A stretch of DNA of 64,000 nt, taken from contig OY969905.1 of NCBI GenBank assembly GCA_963704455.1, forward strand, positions 1,302,001 through 1,366,000, in the 5' to 3' direction. Below are positions 18,119-27,656 of the stretch, one piece after another (positions within the stretch are counted from its first letter, which is position 1; every line of letters starts with the position of its first letter). A model generated the notes under the pieces. It made no database searches, was not told where the DNA came from, and saw nothing but the letters and a program-made list of their open reading frames with translations. The stretch comes from DASTCZ01 sp963704455. Its GTDB lineage: Bacteria > Acidobacteriota > Terriglobia > Acidiferrales > UBA7541. The translations under genes and the position numbers were made by a program.

Positions 18119-19696
18119 TTATGATTTCGTTTTTCGTGCAATCGAAAGCGCCGTAACCATTACCGCAGCAATCGCACACAGCATCGGGAACCAGTCTCCC
18201 CACCGCGTGTACAGCGTCATATCGCTTCGATAGCCGTATCGCGTGTCCAGCGCGCCCCGCGTGTCCGCCGCCAGCCGCGCCGTTTCATGGCCGTACGGAT
18301 CCACCGTCACTGTGAACCCGTTGTTTGTGCACCGCAGCAACCAACGCCGGTTTTCAATTGCGCGCACGCGCGACATTTCCAAGTGCTGCTGCGGACCGGC
18401 GGTGCGTCCAAACCAACCGTCGTTGGAGATATTTATAAAAACTTCGGCCCCGTTCGCGGCAAACTTTCTCACTTCACCCGGGAACACGCCTTCAAAACAA
18501 ATGTAAACGGCGAAGCGCCGTCCGTCCGGCAGCGTCCCGACCCTGTATTCGCTTCCCTGCTGGAAATCCCCCACTTCGACCGTGATGCTTCGGATGAATT
18601 TGAACCAGCTCGCCCACGGCGTGTATTCGGAAAACGGGACGAGATGAATTTTATCATAGAGAAAAGTCTGCTGCCCCGTGGGGTCGTGCAGGACGGCGCT
18701 GTTGAAAAATTGCCAGCCCGCGCCCGGCTTCGCCCGCGCCTCAATCACACCCGCAAGAAAACCGTCGCGCGTTTGCTTTCCGATGCGCACCGCGAGCGCC
18801 GCAAATCTCGGATCCTGCATCGAAAATGGAGTTGGCTCTTCCGGCCACACGACGAGGCCCGGCGCGTGGCCATCGGCTTCCGGCGCAACACTCATGCTCT
18901 CGAGTTGGTTTATGTCCGCCACGTGCAATTTCATCCAGTCTCCCGGACCGTTTTCCTCGGGGAAATTCGGCTGTATCAAGCGCGCCGTGTGATCCGGCTC
19001 TTCTTGCGGCACCCAGGCGTTGCCAAATTCAACAATGGCCATAAGCACCGCGGCAAAGCACAACGTCGCGTAAATCGGAGTGCGCCGGCCGCGCCGCAAT
19101 TGGATCCACGCCCAAATCAGCAGCGCGTTGAACCCGGTGACAGTGAAACTCAGCAGCCAGATGCCGCCAATCGTGGTCATCTGCGCGAGCGCCAAGCTGT
19201 GCGACGCGGCGTAACCAATTAAATTCCACGGATAGCCGATTGCCGGCACCTTTGTGCGCCCGAATTCCAGCGCCACCCACAGAAATGGCGCCGCGAAGCA
19301 CGCGAGCCCGGCGCCGCGCTTCCAAATCAACGCGAAGGCCCACGCAAACGCCGCCGGGAAAAATGACGCCGCCGCCGCAAGCGCCCCCAGCGCTACCGCC
19401 GACATGAGCGGGCTTACATCGCCGTGAATGCGAAACGTTGAGTAAAGCCACGACATCGTCGGCGTGAAGAAAACCGCTCCGTGCAAATATCCGCACAGCG
19501 CCGCGAACCGCGGCCGCGCGTTCGCCGACACGGCCATCAACAGCGCCACGCAATACCATGGCCCAATTGGAAAATGTTTGGAAGGAAACGCGGCCACCAG
19601 GATCAGCCCGGACGCAATCGCAATCGTAATCCGCGCAACTTTAAATGTAACCGGCGCTGCTCCGGCAGAAGGGGGGCGCTTCTCGGCCTTCACCAT
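18119..19696 (-). CDS. lnt: apolipoprotein N-acyltransferase
   Basis: 525-residue inner-membrane enzyme that N-acylates lipoproteins, the last step of lipoprotein maturation. About seven N-terminal membrane segments (to roughly residue 220) precede a nitrilase domain. The catalytic triad is visible as E in VVWPEEPTPF, K in LYDKIHLVPFSEYTP and C in VYICFEGVFPGE; NISNDGWFGRTAGPQQH and NRRWLLRCTNNG are typical. Start ATG overlaps the stop of the SPOR gene (TGATG), implying translational coupling. Presence of Lnt supports an outer-membrane-bearing organism. Confidence 0.95.
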   Translation of the reverse strand: MVKAEKRPPSAGAAPVTFKVARITIAIASGLILVAAFPSKHFPIGPWYCVALLMAVSANARPRFAALCGYLHGAVFFTPTMSWLYSTFRIHGDVSPLMSAVALGALAAAASFFPAAFAWAFALIWKRGAGLACFAAPFLWVALEFGRTKVPAIGYPWNLIGYAASHSLALAQMTTIGGIWLLSFTVTGFNALLIWAWIQLRRGRRTPIYATLCFAAVLMAIVEFGNAWVPQEEPDHTARLIQPNFPEENGPGDWMKLHVADINQLESMSVAPEADGHAPGLVVWPEEPTPFSMQDPRFAALAVRIGKQTRDGFLAGVIEARAKPGAGWQFFNSAVLHDPTGQQTFLYDKIHLVPFSEYTPWASWFKFIRSITVEVGDFQQGSEYRVGTLPDGRRFAVYICFEGVFPGEVRKFAANGAEVFINISNDGWFGRTAGPQQHLEMSRVRAIENRRWLLRCTNNGFTVTVDPYGHETARLAADTRGALDTRYGYRSDMTLYTRWGDWFPMLCAIAAVMVTALSIARKTKS

Positions 19697-20418
19697 CAGT
19701 GCTTGACGATCGGCTTGAAGCCCTCTTTTTCGAGCGCCGCTCGCGCCTTCTCTGCCGATTTTGCGTCCGCGAACGGCCCGACCTGCACATGATAGAAACG
19801 GTCTGCTCCGGGCGCAACCACGAATGCGGGGAACTTTTTTTGCTGCAACTCTTGCGCCATTTTCAGCGCGTCCGATTCAACCGTCAACGCGGATACTTGA
19901 AGCACCACCGACCCCTTTGGAATCAGCGGCGCATTCGCGCCGCTCGGAGTGGTCCGCAGTGCGCTCGCAGGAGGCGGCGCAGTCTTATTGTTCGATGGAG
20001 CCACCGGCTGCGATTTTGGGGTAACTGTGTTTGCTGGCGGCGCACTCGGCGGCTTCGCACCCGCCTTCGTGGAATTGTTCGCCGCGGGATTTGTTGCAGG
20101 CGGCTGAACCCTATTGTTCTTTGCGTTGGCATTCTTCGGGTTGGATGCAGGCGTCTTCGGCGACGCGGACGGCTGTATCACCGGCCCCGACACCGCCGGC
20201 GGCACAATCGCTGATCCACCAGCCGCCGCGCCCGGCGCGTTTTCTTCCGTCGCCTCGGACGCGCGCACCTGTCCGGTCACTTGATTGCGCCCGAGTTCGT
20301 AGCCGAGCACGAACACTACGCCAAAGATCACCAACATCATCACGAAAAGCCCGATTAGATGGCGGCTCTCCAGCACTACATCTCCGCCGCCTCCGCCCTT
20401 TTTCGCTGCGCTTGCCAT
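19696..20418 (-). CDS. SPOR domain membrane protein
   Basis: 240 residues: short cytoplasmic N-terminus with a Gly run, one transmembrane helix (LIGLFVMMLVIFGVVFVLGY, about 22-41), a long Pro/Ala/Asn-rich periplasmic linker, and a C-terminal SPOR domain (VVLQVSALTVESDALKMAQ, FYHVQVGPFADAKSAEKA). SPOR domains bind denuded septal peptidoglycan, so the protein probably locates to the division site. Last base of its stop overlaps the lnt start; 3 bases after the stomatin-like gene. Confidence 0.88.
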   Translation of the reverse strand: MASAAKKGGGGGDVVLESRHLIGLFVMMLVIFGVVFVLGYELGRNQVTGQVRASEATEENAPGAAAGGSAIVPPAVSGPVIQPSASPKTPASNPKNANAKNNRVQPPATNPAANNSTKAGAKPPSAPPANTVTPKSQPVAPSNNKTAPPPASALRTTPSGANAPLIPKGSVVLQVSALTVESDALKMAQELQQKKFPAFVVAPGADRFYHVQVGPFADAKSAEKARAALEKEGFKPIVKH

Positions 20419-20421
20419 CTT

Positions 20422-21189
20422 TTATTTCCCCTGTCCCAACTTCGCCCATCCCGCGAGAATATCTATGGGCAGCGGGAAGACGATCGTCGTATTTTTCTCC
20501 ACGCCAATTTCCGTCAATGTCTGCAAATATCTCAGCTGGATCGCGGCCGGCTCTTTTTCCAGGATCGCCGCGGCCTCTGACAGCTTCACCGACGCTTCCA
20601 ATTCCCCCGCCGCGTGAATCACTTTCGCCCGCCGCTCGCGCTCGGCTTCCGCCTGCCGCGCGATCGCCCGCTGCATGGACTCCGGAATATCCACTTGTTT
20701 GACTTCAACCTTAGATACCTTGATACCCCAGGCCTCCGTATCCTGGTCAAGGATCACTTGCAGTTTGCTGTTAACCCTTTCGCGCTGGGAAAGGATCTCG
20801 TCCAGCTCGAATTGCCCGACCACGCTGCGCAATGTTGTTTGCGCGAGCTGCGATGTCGCGTACATATAATTCTGCACCTGCGAGAGCGCGAAATTTGCCT
20901 CCACTACGCGAAAATAACACACCGCGTTCACCTTCACGGACACGTTGTCACGGGTAATGATGTCCTGCGGCGGCACGTCCAGCGTCTCCGTGCGCAGCGG
21001 AATACGGTAAAGCGTCTCAATCGGCCAGAAAACCACGCGCAACCCCGCGGGTTTCGCCGACGGCTGCATCCGCCCGAGCCGCAGCACCACGCCCCGCTCC
21101 CATTCCTTGATTACATAAAGTGAATTCCAGAACCAGATGAGAAAAACCAGCGCCAGGACTCCCCAAAAAATTCCAATCGTTTCCATCAC
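20422..21189 (-). CDS. stomatin-like SPFH protein
   Basis: 255 residues of the slipin/stomatin class: N-terminal membrane hairpin (IFWGVLALVFLIWFWNSLY), SPFH domain (ERGVVLRLGRMQPSAKPAG, LDVPPQDIITRDNVSVKVNA) and a C-terminal coiled coil (QAEAERERRAKVIHAAGELE). The upstream neighbour is an NfeD-type membrane protease, the classic stomatin-NfeD operon partnership, in which the protease can cleave stomatin and the pair organises membrane microdomains. Gap to the NfeD gene is 78 bases. Confidence 0.92.
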   Translation of the reverse strand: MMETIGIFWGVLALVFLIWFWNSLYVIKEWERGVVLRLGRMQPSAKPAGLRVVFWPIETLYRIPLRTETLDVPPQDIITRDNVSVKVNAVCYFRVVEANFALSQVQNYMYATSQLAQTTLRSVVGQFELDEILSQRERVNSKLQVILDQDTEAWGIKVSKVEVKQVDIPESMQRAIARQAEAERERRAKVIHAAGELEASVKLSEAAAILEKEPAAIQLRYLQTLTEIGVEKNTTIVFPLPIDILAGWAKLGQGK

Positions 21190-21267
21190 CGCCTCCGTTT
21201 TAATTCCAAATCCTCAATCCCCAGTTCCCGCAAATTCGTATCCGGATTCATCCCCGCGCTGCTGAGA

Positions 21268-22668
21268 CTACTTCGCCGCGGGCTCCACGTAAAGCGTCAG
21301 CCCCTCAACCCGGATCACTCGCACGCGCGTTCCCGCAGAAATCGCCTGCCCCGCCGCCGCACTCCACAATTCCCCGTGGACGCGCACCATCCCCTTCGGC
21401 GAATCTGCCGCGCCGATCGCCTGCGTCGCTTCTCCTTCGGAGCCGACGAGTTGCTCCTTCCCCGTCGTCTGCTTCCACGACCGTGACTTCAGCACCAGCC
21501 GCATCAGGAACACGACCAGCAATGCAAAAGGCAGCGTCACGCCAAGCGCCACGCCCAGGCTCACTCCTCCCGCCGTCAGCGGCGAACGGATCAGCATCAG
21601 CGCGCCGAGCAACATCGCCACCGCTCCTCCCGCGCCCAGCACTCCGTGGCTCGTCACTTTCGCTTCCATAATAAACATCGCCAGCGCGAGCACGATCAGC
21701 AGCAACCCCGTAAGGTTTACCGGAAGAATGTGCATCGCGTACAACGCAAGAATCATACAGATGCCGCCGACCACTCCCGGCGCAACCACCCCGGGATGTG
21801 TAAATTCGGTATAGAGCCCGAGCACTCCTACGATCAACAAAATGAAAAATACATCCGGCTGCACAATGCGCGAAAGAAAACGCTCGCGCGCCGTTTGTTC
21901 AAGCGTCTCAATCTCCGCGTTCGCAAGATGCATCGTTGTCGTGCTTCCGTCGAACCGTTTAATCGCCCGCCCATCGAGCTGGCGCAGCAGCTCCGCCTCC
22001 GAACTCACCACCATGTCCACCAGTTTCCCGTCCAGCGCTTCCCGTTCCGTGAACGCCTTCCCGTCCGTAACGGCAGTCTCCGCAATCGCGACGTTTCGCC
22101 CGCGCGCGCTCGCGTAACTCCGCAGAAAGGCGGTCGCGTCATTCAGGATCTTCCGCTTCATCGTCTCGTCCACGGTCACCTGATATCCGCCGATTTCAAG
22201 CACCGGCGATGCCGCACCCGTGTGCGTGCCGGGAGCCATGGCCGCAATATCCGCCGAAAGTAAAATAAAAAATCCGGCGGAAGCGCCGCGCGATCCCGCG
22301 GGCTCAATGTAGATCGCCACGGGCACCGGCGAATGCAGGATGTGCTGAATGATTTGCTCCATCGAATCGCTCAGCCCGCCCGGCGTATCCATCGTGATCA
22401 ACACCAGGCTCGCATTCGATTGCGCCGCATGGTCCATCCCGTTATTAATGTACTCTGCGAGTATCGGCTCGATTTCGTCTTTGATTTCCAGCCGCACCAC
22501 TCGCGGCCGCGAATCCGCATCGCTGGTACGAGCGAAAACCGGCGCAGCAAATCGGCCTCCTAATCCGCCTGCCATCCACAACGAAATTACAAAAAGCGAA
22601 AGCGATCCGACCGTGACAGGCACCCAGCTCCACCGGTTCGACTTATTCATTTCGGGTTCATTTCTCAT
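21268..22668 (-). CDS. NfeD-family membrane-bound ClpP-like serine protease
   Basis: 466 residues from ATG 22668, whose ATGA overlaps the stop of the preceding TPR gene. Order: signal anchor (VPVTVGSLSLFVISLWMAGG), ClpP-like protease domain (MDTPGGLSDSMEQI; GSRGASAGFFILLSADIAAM with the nucleophile Ser; a downstream Lys in DGKAFTEREAL region), four to five membrane helices (about residues 300-390), and a C-terminal NfeD OB-fold (LVGSEGEA, GELWSAAAGQAISAGTRVRV). Partner of the stomatin-like gene downstream. The open frame extends further upstream but overlaps the TPR gene. Confidence 0.92.
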   Translation of the reverse strand: MRNEPEMNKSNRWSWVPVTVGSLSLFVISLWMAGGLGGRFAAPVFARTSDADSRPRVVRLEIKDEIEPILAEYINNGMDHAAQSNASLVLITMDTPGGLSDSMEQIIQHILHSPVPVAIYIEPAGSRGASAGFFILLSADIAAMAPGTHTGAASPVLEIGGYQVTVDETMKRKILNDATAFLRSYASARGRNVAIAETAVTDGKAFTEREALDGKLVDMVVSSEAELLRQLDGRAIKRFDGSTTTMHLANAEIETLEQTARERFLSRIVQPDVFFILLIVGVLGLYTEFTHPGVVAPGVVGGICMILALYAMHILPVNLTGLLLIVLALAMFIMEAKVTSHGVLGAGGAVAMLLGALMLIRSPLTAGGVSLGVALGVTLPFALLVVFLMRLVLKSRSWKQTTGKEQLVGSEGEATQAIGAADSPKGMVRVHGELWSAAAGQAISAGTRVRVIRVEGLTLYVEPAAK

Positions 22669-23987
22669 CGCGCAGCTCCTGCATTCAATTCCTTCCGCAC
22701 TCGCGCTATCCGTGAAAGCGCGGTCGCGTTCATCTTGGCAATGTCTTGTCTCGGACGCACATCTTTCGGGTCTACCGGAGGCGCGTCTGCTCGAAGCGCG
22801 TTTGCTTCCTCGGTTTCGCCGTTGTGATCCAGCGCCACCAGCAGCAGCGCTCTTGCGTCCTGCGCATCCGGCTGCAACCGCAGCGCCTCGCGCAGCGCGC
22901 GCGCAGCCGCTCCCCAATCGCCCAAGAGAAATTCCGTCAATCCGACATTGAACCAGTAGTCAGGTTCGCCGGGATCAATCTGCTGTGCCTTCTCGAAATC
23001 GGGCAACGCATCCTTATATCGAGCCTGCCGCAGCACCGCCGCGCCAAGATTGTTTACTACCTCCGGCACATCAGTCCGTGAAGCCGGTGCTGACCCCGTG
23101 CGCCCCGCAAGCGCGACGAATGCTGCTTCCGCCCCGAGCGGATCGTTTTGAGTCAACCGGCACACGCCGGCCGCAAATTGCGCGTCTGGTGCATGCGGAC
23201 TTCCCGCCGGCACTCGCGCAAACCAGGAAAGCGCCGAATCGCACTCCATCCGCGCATAAAATGTTTTCCCGATCGCATAGACGGGCTCATCCCACCCCGG
23301 ATCCAGCCGCGCGGATTCCTGCAGCTCGCGCAATCGCGCATCATCTTCGGCGTCTTGCAAGCCATGCACGTAATGTTCGAGCGCGTCCGGCCGGATGCGC
23401 GCCCTCGCGCCCATGAATTGCTGCGCCGCAGGCGAAGCCGCGTCGCACGGAGCGTCCGGCGCAAGCGCCGCATGAATCTGGCAAAGCACGCGCCACGAAA
23501 TGCGCAAGTTCATCTCTCCCACGTTCTCGAGCGGCCCCGCTTCCTCGATCACCGCCGAAAGCCTCGGCGGATTCACTCTCAGTACGCGCGCCGACAAGTG
23601 CAGGCTCGCGCCGTCGGGAACGAAATCGCCGAACACAACATAGTCCGCGTCAATTTCAGCTGCGATCTTCAGCATGGTCGCGCGCGTAAAACGCGAGTAC
23701 GCGGGAAGCCCCAGCTTTTCAAGCGCCGCAAGCCTTTCCTCGCGTGAAAAAATCACCGGCCCGTGGCCCTGCAGCCGGTCAACGGTCAGCTCCGCGAGTC
23801 CTTCTCCGAGCCAATCCTTGCCCGCCTCATGCCCTGCATTTTCAAAAGGGAATACAACGACTGTCTCGCTCCGCGAAGTGGGACTGCTGTTCGCGGGCGC
23901 TTGCGCGGCGGCAATGCCGGAAGAACCGGCGGCAATTGCAAGAACTGCCGCGCAGCCCAGCCATCGCCGCGAATGTACGGCCTTCAT
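22665..23987 (-). CDS. secreted TPR protein with TolB/FlgO-like N-domain
   Basis: 440 residues. Signal peptide (WLGCAAVLAIAAGSSGIAAAQ), then a domain reading VVVFPFENAGHEAGKDWLGEGLAELTVDRL, similar to the N-terminal domain in FlgO/TolB-like and CsgG-like proteins, then TPR units in the C-terminal half (VVNNLGAAVLRQARYKDALPDFEKAQQIDP broken here into NNLGAAVLRQARY and DFEKAQQIDPGEPDYW, then LGDWGAAARALREALRLQP). Probably periplasmic, protein-protein interaction. Heads the block and is translationally coupled to the NfeD gene. Confidence 0.8.
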   Translation of the reverse strand: MKAVHSRRWLGCAAVLAIAAGSSGIAAAQAPANSSPTSRSETVVVFPFENAGHEAGKDWLGEGLAELTVDRLQGHGPVIFSREERLAALEKLGLPAYSRFTRATMLKIAAEIDADYVVFGDFVPDGASLHLSARVLRVNPPRLSAVIEEAGPLENVGEMNLRISWRVLCQIHAALAPDAPCDAASPAAQQFMGARARIRPDALEHYVHGLQDAEDDARLRELQESARLDPGWDEPVYAIGKTFYARMECDSALSWFARVPAGSPHAPDAQFAAGVCRLTQNDPLGAEAAFVALAGRTGSAPASRTDVPEVVNNLGAAVLRQARYKDALPDFEKAQQIDPGEPDYWFNVGLTEFLLGDWGAAARALREALRLQPDAQDARALLLVALDHNGETEEANALRADAPPVDPKDVRPRQDIAKMNATALSRIARVRKELNAGAAR

Positions 23988-24046
23988 CGCATCTTCATTC
24001 TAACAGAACCTAGCAGGCAGGGATTATCTAGCTCAAATCTGACACA

Positions 24047-24084
24047 AATTAAAATGGGAACGGGGCGGAATAGCCTCCGCCCCG
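24047..24084 (-). terminator. terminator after the 24.1 kb TPR gene
   Basis: Perfect 9-bp stem CGGGGCGGA/TCCGCCCCG (24061-24084), followed on the minus strand by TTCCCATTTTAATTT. It lies 27 bases past the stop of the TPR gene at 24112. Confidence 0.65.
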
Positions 24085-24111
24085 TCACAACTAAAATTAA
24101 AACCGCAATAC

Positions 24112-24918
24112 CTATCCTATATTCTGCCCTTTTGGTGCGGGAAGGTCGGGCAAGCCCAGGATCTCCCTGATTGTCGCATCGTTGAGCATGCCGCTAAAAG
24201 CTGGATCCGTTTTCACGTTGTCGATGCCCGAGTAGCCTTCATCCCGCGCCTTCTTCAAATAATACGCGCAGCGCTCGACATTGCCGGAGGAAGCAAACGA
24301 TTTCGCCACCAGAAAATATAATTCGCCGTAATCGCTCGCCGAGTGGTGCTGGATAACCGTTCCCACCCTGCCCCGGTGCTCGAACACTTCCGGATCGAGT
24401 TCCAGCGCATGTTGGAATGCCGAAAACGCTTCAGGCACTTTTTTATTGTTCAGATAGGAAAGCCCCATATTGCTGAAGAAAGTCGCGTTTTGTGGATTCA
24501 AGTTAATCGCCTTCTTGTATGCGCGCACGGATTTGTCCCACTTCCGCTCTTGAAAATAGACCGTGCCCATGTTGTTCCACGAGTCCCCATTCTTGTTATC
24601 CAGCTTGGCCGCGCGCTCGTAGCTTTTCAGCGCATCCTTGAACATGTCTTGCTGTTGCAGCGCAACTCCCAGGCGGTTCCACAGCATGGCGTCATTGGGC
24701 GTCACTTTGATGAGCGCCCTGTAACCCGCCGCTGCGCTCGCGTAATCCTTGTGGATCATGTCGAGCGCCGCTCGCTCGAGCGCCGCTTCTCGATCCGGGT
24801 TTTCCACGTTAATTGCGGCGGCTTGCGGACGCGCGGGCCTGTCTGTCTTCGAAAACTGTTGTGCTGAAGCGGGTACCGCCAGGGCTAGAACGGCGCTCGC
24901 CATCCAGATGTTTCTCAT
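24112..24918 (-). CDS. secreted TPR protein
   Basis: 268 residues from ATG 24918, with GGAGG seven bases upstream; the frame continues to 25077 without coding character. Signal peptide MRNIWMASAVLALAVPASAQ. At least four TPR units follow (DYASAAAGYRALIKVTPNDAM, LWNRLGVALQQQDMFKDALKSYERA split, WNNMGTVYFQERKWDKSVRAY, FFSNMGLSYLNNKKVPEAFSA). The C-terminal part (AYYLKKARDEGYSGIDNVKTD, then AFSGMLNDATIREIL) is typical of acidobacterial TPR proteins. Partner unknown. Confidence 0.85.
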   Translation of the reverse strand: MRNIWMASAVLALAVPASAQQFSKTDRPARPQAAAINVENPDREAALERAALDMIHKDYASAAAGYRALIKVTPNDAMLWNRLGVALQQQDMFKDALKSYERAAKLDNKNGDSWNNMGTVYFQERKWDKSVRAYKKAINLNPQNATFFSNMGLSYLNNKKVPEAFSAFQHALELDPEVFEHRGRVGTVIQHHSASDYGELYFLVAKSFASSGNVERCAYYLKKARDEGYSGIDNVKTDPAFSGMLNDATIREILGLPDLPAPKGQNIG

Positions 24919-25104
24919 GGCGATACCTCCACTAAAGTTTGGACAACTTCTTATACTTAATATGGACGCCAGAAACGCCACATATGTTCCCAGCGTCGCT
25001 CTGATTCCACCAACAAATGCGGGCACCCCTGCGTTTTCAATGCAACAACACTTGGCTAGTGCGATGCCGCAAATCACGCGCTAGTTGTATCTATCTGGGC
25101 TGCG

Positions 25105-27495
25105 TCAACGCCGCACCCTCCGCACGAGCCGCCCCAACCATGAATCCTTCAGCGCGCCTGCGATTGGCTTACCGCCGTGCTTCTCGCAATACTGCGTCGG
25201 CTGCGTCCCCGCGATAAACACCTCCTCGCGCGTCACGGGACACTCTGTCGTCGCAAGCTGCAACGTTTCGGGATCAATCAGTACCGTTGCAATGCCATCC
25301 GGCGGTGAGAAGTCATGCACATCTTGATACGCAGGCAGCGCTATCGCGCGCATCATGAATTCCGCCCAGATCGGCCCCGCGGTCAGTCCGCCCTGCAAAC
25401 CCAAATCGCGGTTGTCGTCGAATCCCACCCATACGATGCACAACAAGTTGGATGTGTATCCCGCGAACCATCCGTCTCGCGATGTCCCTGTCTTCCCCGC
25501 CGCCGGAGCCGTGAATCCCCGCGCCCGCACCGGCGCGCCGGTGCCGCGGTTGATCACATCCTGCAGCACATTCGTCACCAGGTAGTTCACCCTCGGATCC
25601 AGCACAGGCTGCGAATGCGGTTCGTTGTGCTCCAGCACCGACCCGTCGCTGCTCACAACCCTTTGCAGGTACATTGGATCGGACCGCACGCCTCCATTTG
25701 CAAAAGCCGTGTAACCGCCCGCTACCTGCAGTGGCGTCATATCGTATGCGCCGAGCGCGACCGCGGGCGTCGCCGAAAGGCTTGGCTCCTGCAGCATCCG
25801 CTTGGCGACATCCACAACGTGCCCGAATCCCACAAGTTCGGCCACCTTCACCGTGGCCACGTTCAACGAATGCGTCAGCGCCTCGCGCAGTGTCACCGTG
25901 CCCATAAAATTTTCGCCGAAATTGTCCGGCGTGTATTCCTTGCCGTCAAAAGTGAATGTCGTCGGCTCGTCCACAACCGTCGTGATTGTCGTAACGATTG
26001 GCCCGGTTCCCTCCACCGCGTCATCGAATGCTGCTGCATACACGAAGGGCTTAAACGACGACCCCGGCTGCCGCTTCGAGAGCACGCGGTTCAACTGGCT
26101 CTGTCCGTAATCGCGCCCGCCGACGAGCGCCTTGATCTCGCCCGTCTTCGGGTCCAGCACGATCATCGCCACCTGCGCCTTCGGCACGGGCTCATTCGAG
26201 TGCTGCTTGGCCAATTCCTTTTTCCAGCGCGCGTACCGGTTCGCCAGTTGCGCGTCCACATTCTTCATCCCGATTTCCACCGCCTGCACCGCCGCGCGCT
26301 GCAACTGCGGGTCCAGCGTCGTATAGGCGTGGTAATTCTTAGAGAGCAGTTCGGCTTCGTTGAAATGATCCAGCAGGTCGTCCTTCACCATGTCCACGAA
26401 ATATGGCGCCGCGCCGCTGTCAATTCCGCTGCGCACCAGGCGCAACGGCTTTTTCTGCGCCGCCTGCATCTGGTCCGCGGTGATCATCTTGTCTTCCACC
26501 ATTTGTGAGAGCACGTGGTCGCGCGACTCCGCCGCGCGGTCCGCATGCTGCTCAGCCGTCGAGTAATGGTTTGGCTTGCGGATGATCCCCGCGAGGAACG
26601 CCGCCTCTTCAAGCGTCAGGTCGCGCACATCCTTGCCGAAGTACGCCAGCGACGCTTCGCCGAAACCGTGGATCGCAAAGCTCCCGCGGTTCCCGAGATA
26701 AATTTCGTTCGCGTACAGCTCAAAAATCTGCGGCTTTGTGAAGCGGTGCTCCAGCTCCAGCGCCACCAGCGTCTCCGCAAGTTTCCGCCGCCACGTCCGC
26801 TCCGTGCTGAAGAAAAAACTTCGCGCCAGTTGCATGTCCAGCGTGCTCGCGCCCTGCGCGGCCTTCGCGCCATGCCGCAAATCCGCCCACGCCGCGCCAA
26901 GCACGCGGATCATGTCGAAGCCCGGATGCTCGAAGAACCGCTTGTCTTCCGCCGCCAGCACCGCGTTCACAATCACTTTTGGGAAATCGTCAAAACGCAC
27001 CGGACGCCGCTTCGCCCGCGACTCATCAAAAAGATTCGTCAGCAGCTCCGGCTCAATGTCCGCGCTATCAAGCGAGCCTCCCGTAGAAATCGCGCGGACG
27101 CTTTTGATCGCTTTCCCGGCGAAATCCACGCGCAGCGCGTTCCCGCCGCGGAAATAGGAAACTTTGCCCGGATAAATCTCAAGCGTGCTTCCGTGTCCGG
27201 TGTAACGCCCAACGCCGTTCGCGTCGCCGTTCTCCCGGTATCCGCTTTGCTGCAAGTGAGCGGTCAGTTCCCCAATCGAAATGGATTGCCCCGCGAAGAT
27301 GTGCCCCGGCGCGGTGTAAATTCCTGTGGTGTGCTCGAAGACGTTGCCGGAAAGCCGCTGGTCAATCATCCGGCCGTAAACAATGTAGTAGTAGGTGAAG
27401 ATGCCGAGGCCCGTAAGCACCACGGCCAGCGCGCCCCCGAGCAGCGCCAGCTTCAGCCTCGACTTCCAGAATCCCCCGCCCAGGCGGATGCGCAA
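25105..27495 (-). CDS. mrcB: class A penicillin-binding protein (PBP1b-like)
   Basis: Bifunctional glycosyltransferase/transpeptidase that polymerises and cross-links peptidoglycan. 796 residues from TTG 27495, which has GAGGAG five bases upstream; TTG 27510 is the alternative. One N-terminal membrane helix, a PBP1b-like UB2H region (about 60-150), GT51 domain (EDKRFFEHPGFD, QGASTLDMQLARSFF), and a transpeptidase domain with SxxK in QPGSSFKPF, SxN in THSLNVATVK, and KTGT. A promoter-like dispersed repeat lies just upstream at 27532. Confidence 0.93.
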   Translation of the reverse strand: MRIRLGGGFWKSRLKLALLGGALAVVLTGLGIFTYYYIVYGRMIDQRLSGNVFEHTTGIYTAPGHIFAGQSISIGELTAHLQQSGYRENGDANGVGRYTGHGSTLEIYPGKVSYFRGGNALRVDFAGKAIKSVRAISTGGSLDSADIEPELLTNLFDESRAKRRPVRFDDFPKVIVNAVLAAEDKRFFEHPGFDMIRVLGAAWADLRHGAKAAQGASTLDMQLARSFFFSTERTWRRKLAETLVALELEHRFTKPQIFELYANEIYLGNRGSFAIHGFGEASLAYFGKDVRDLTLEEAAFLAGIIRKPNHYSTAEQHADRAAESRDHVLSQMVEDKMITADQMQAAQKKPLRLVRSGIDSGAAPYFVDMVKDDLLDHFNEAELLSKNYHAYTTLDPQLQRAAVQAVEIGMKNVDAQLANRYARWKKELAKQHSNEPVPKAQVAMIVLDPKTGEIKALVGGRDYGQSQLNRVLSKRQPGSSFKPFVYAAAFDDAVEGTGPIVTTITTVVDEPTTFTFDGKEYTPDNFGENFMGTVTLREALTHSLNVATVKVAELVGFGHVVDVAKRMLQEPSLSATPAVALGAYDMTPLQVAGGYTAFANGGVRSDPMYLQRVVSSDGSVLEHNEPHSQPVLDPRVNYLVTNVLQDVINRGTGAPVRARGFTAPAAGKTGTSRDGWFAGYTSNLLCIVWVGFDDNRDLGLQGGLTAGPIWAEFMMRAIALPAYQDVHDFSPPDGIATVLIDPETLQLATTECPVTREEVFIAGTQPTQYCEKHGGKPIAGALKDSWLGRLVRRVRR

Positions 27496-27531
27496 TCCGT
27501 CTCCTCTCAACTCCCCGCAATAATTCTACAT

Positions 27532-27585
27532 TGGAATTGTACCGAAAACGGGCTGGCCTTGCCGGGCTACCATCACTTCAGATGC
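27532..27585 (-). repeat. promoter-like dispersed repeat, copy 1
   Basis: On the minus strand GGCAAGGCCAGCCCG...TTTTCGGTACAATTCCA lies about 35 bases before the mrcB start. A second copy at 31882 is placed the same way before the orphan permease gene. TACAAT (27541-27536) is a good -10 element; no TTGACA is at -35, where CGGCAAG stands instead. Either a shared promoter class or a small repeat that carries a promoter. Confidence 0.55.
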
Positions 27586-27656
27586 TACTTGCGCTGGGAG
27601 CTTTTGAGATACCTCGGCTCGAAAGCAAAATCACAAGCGAAGTCAAAAGACCCGCC

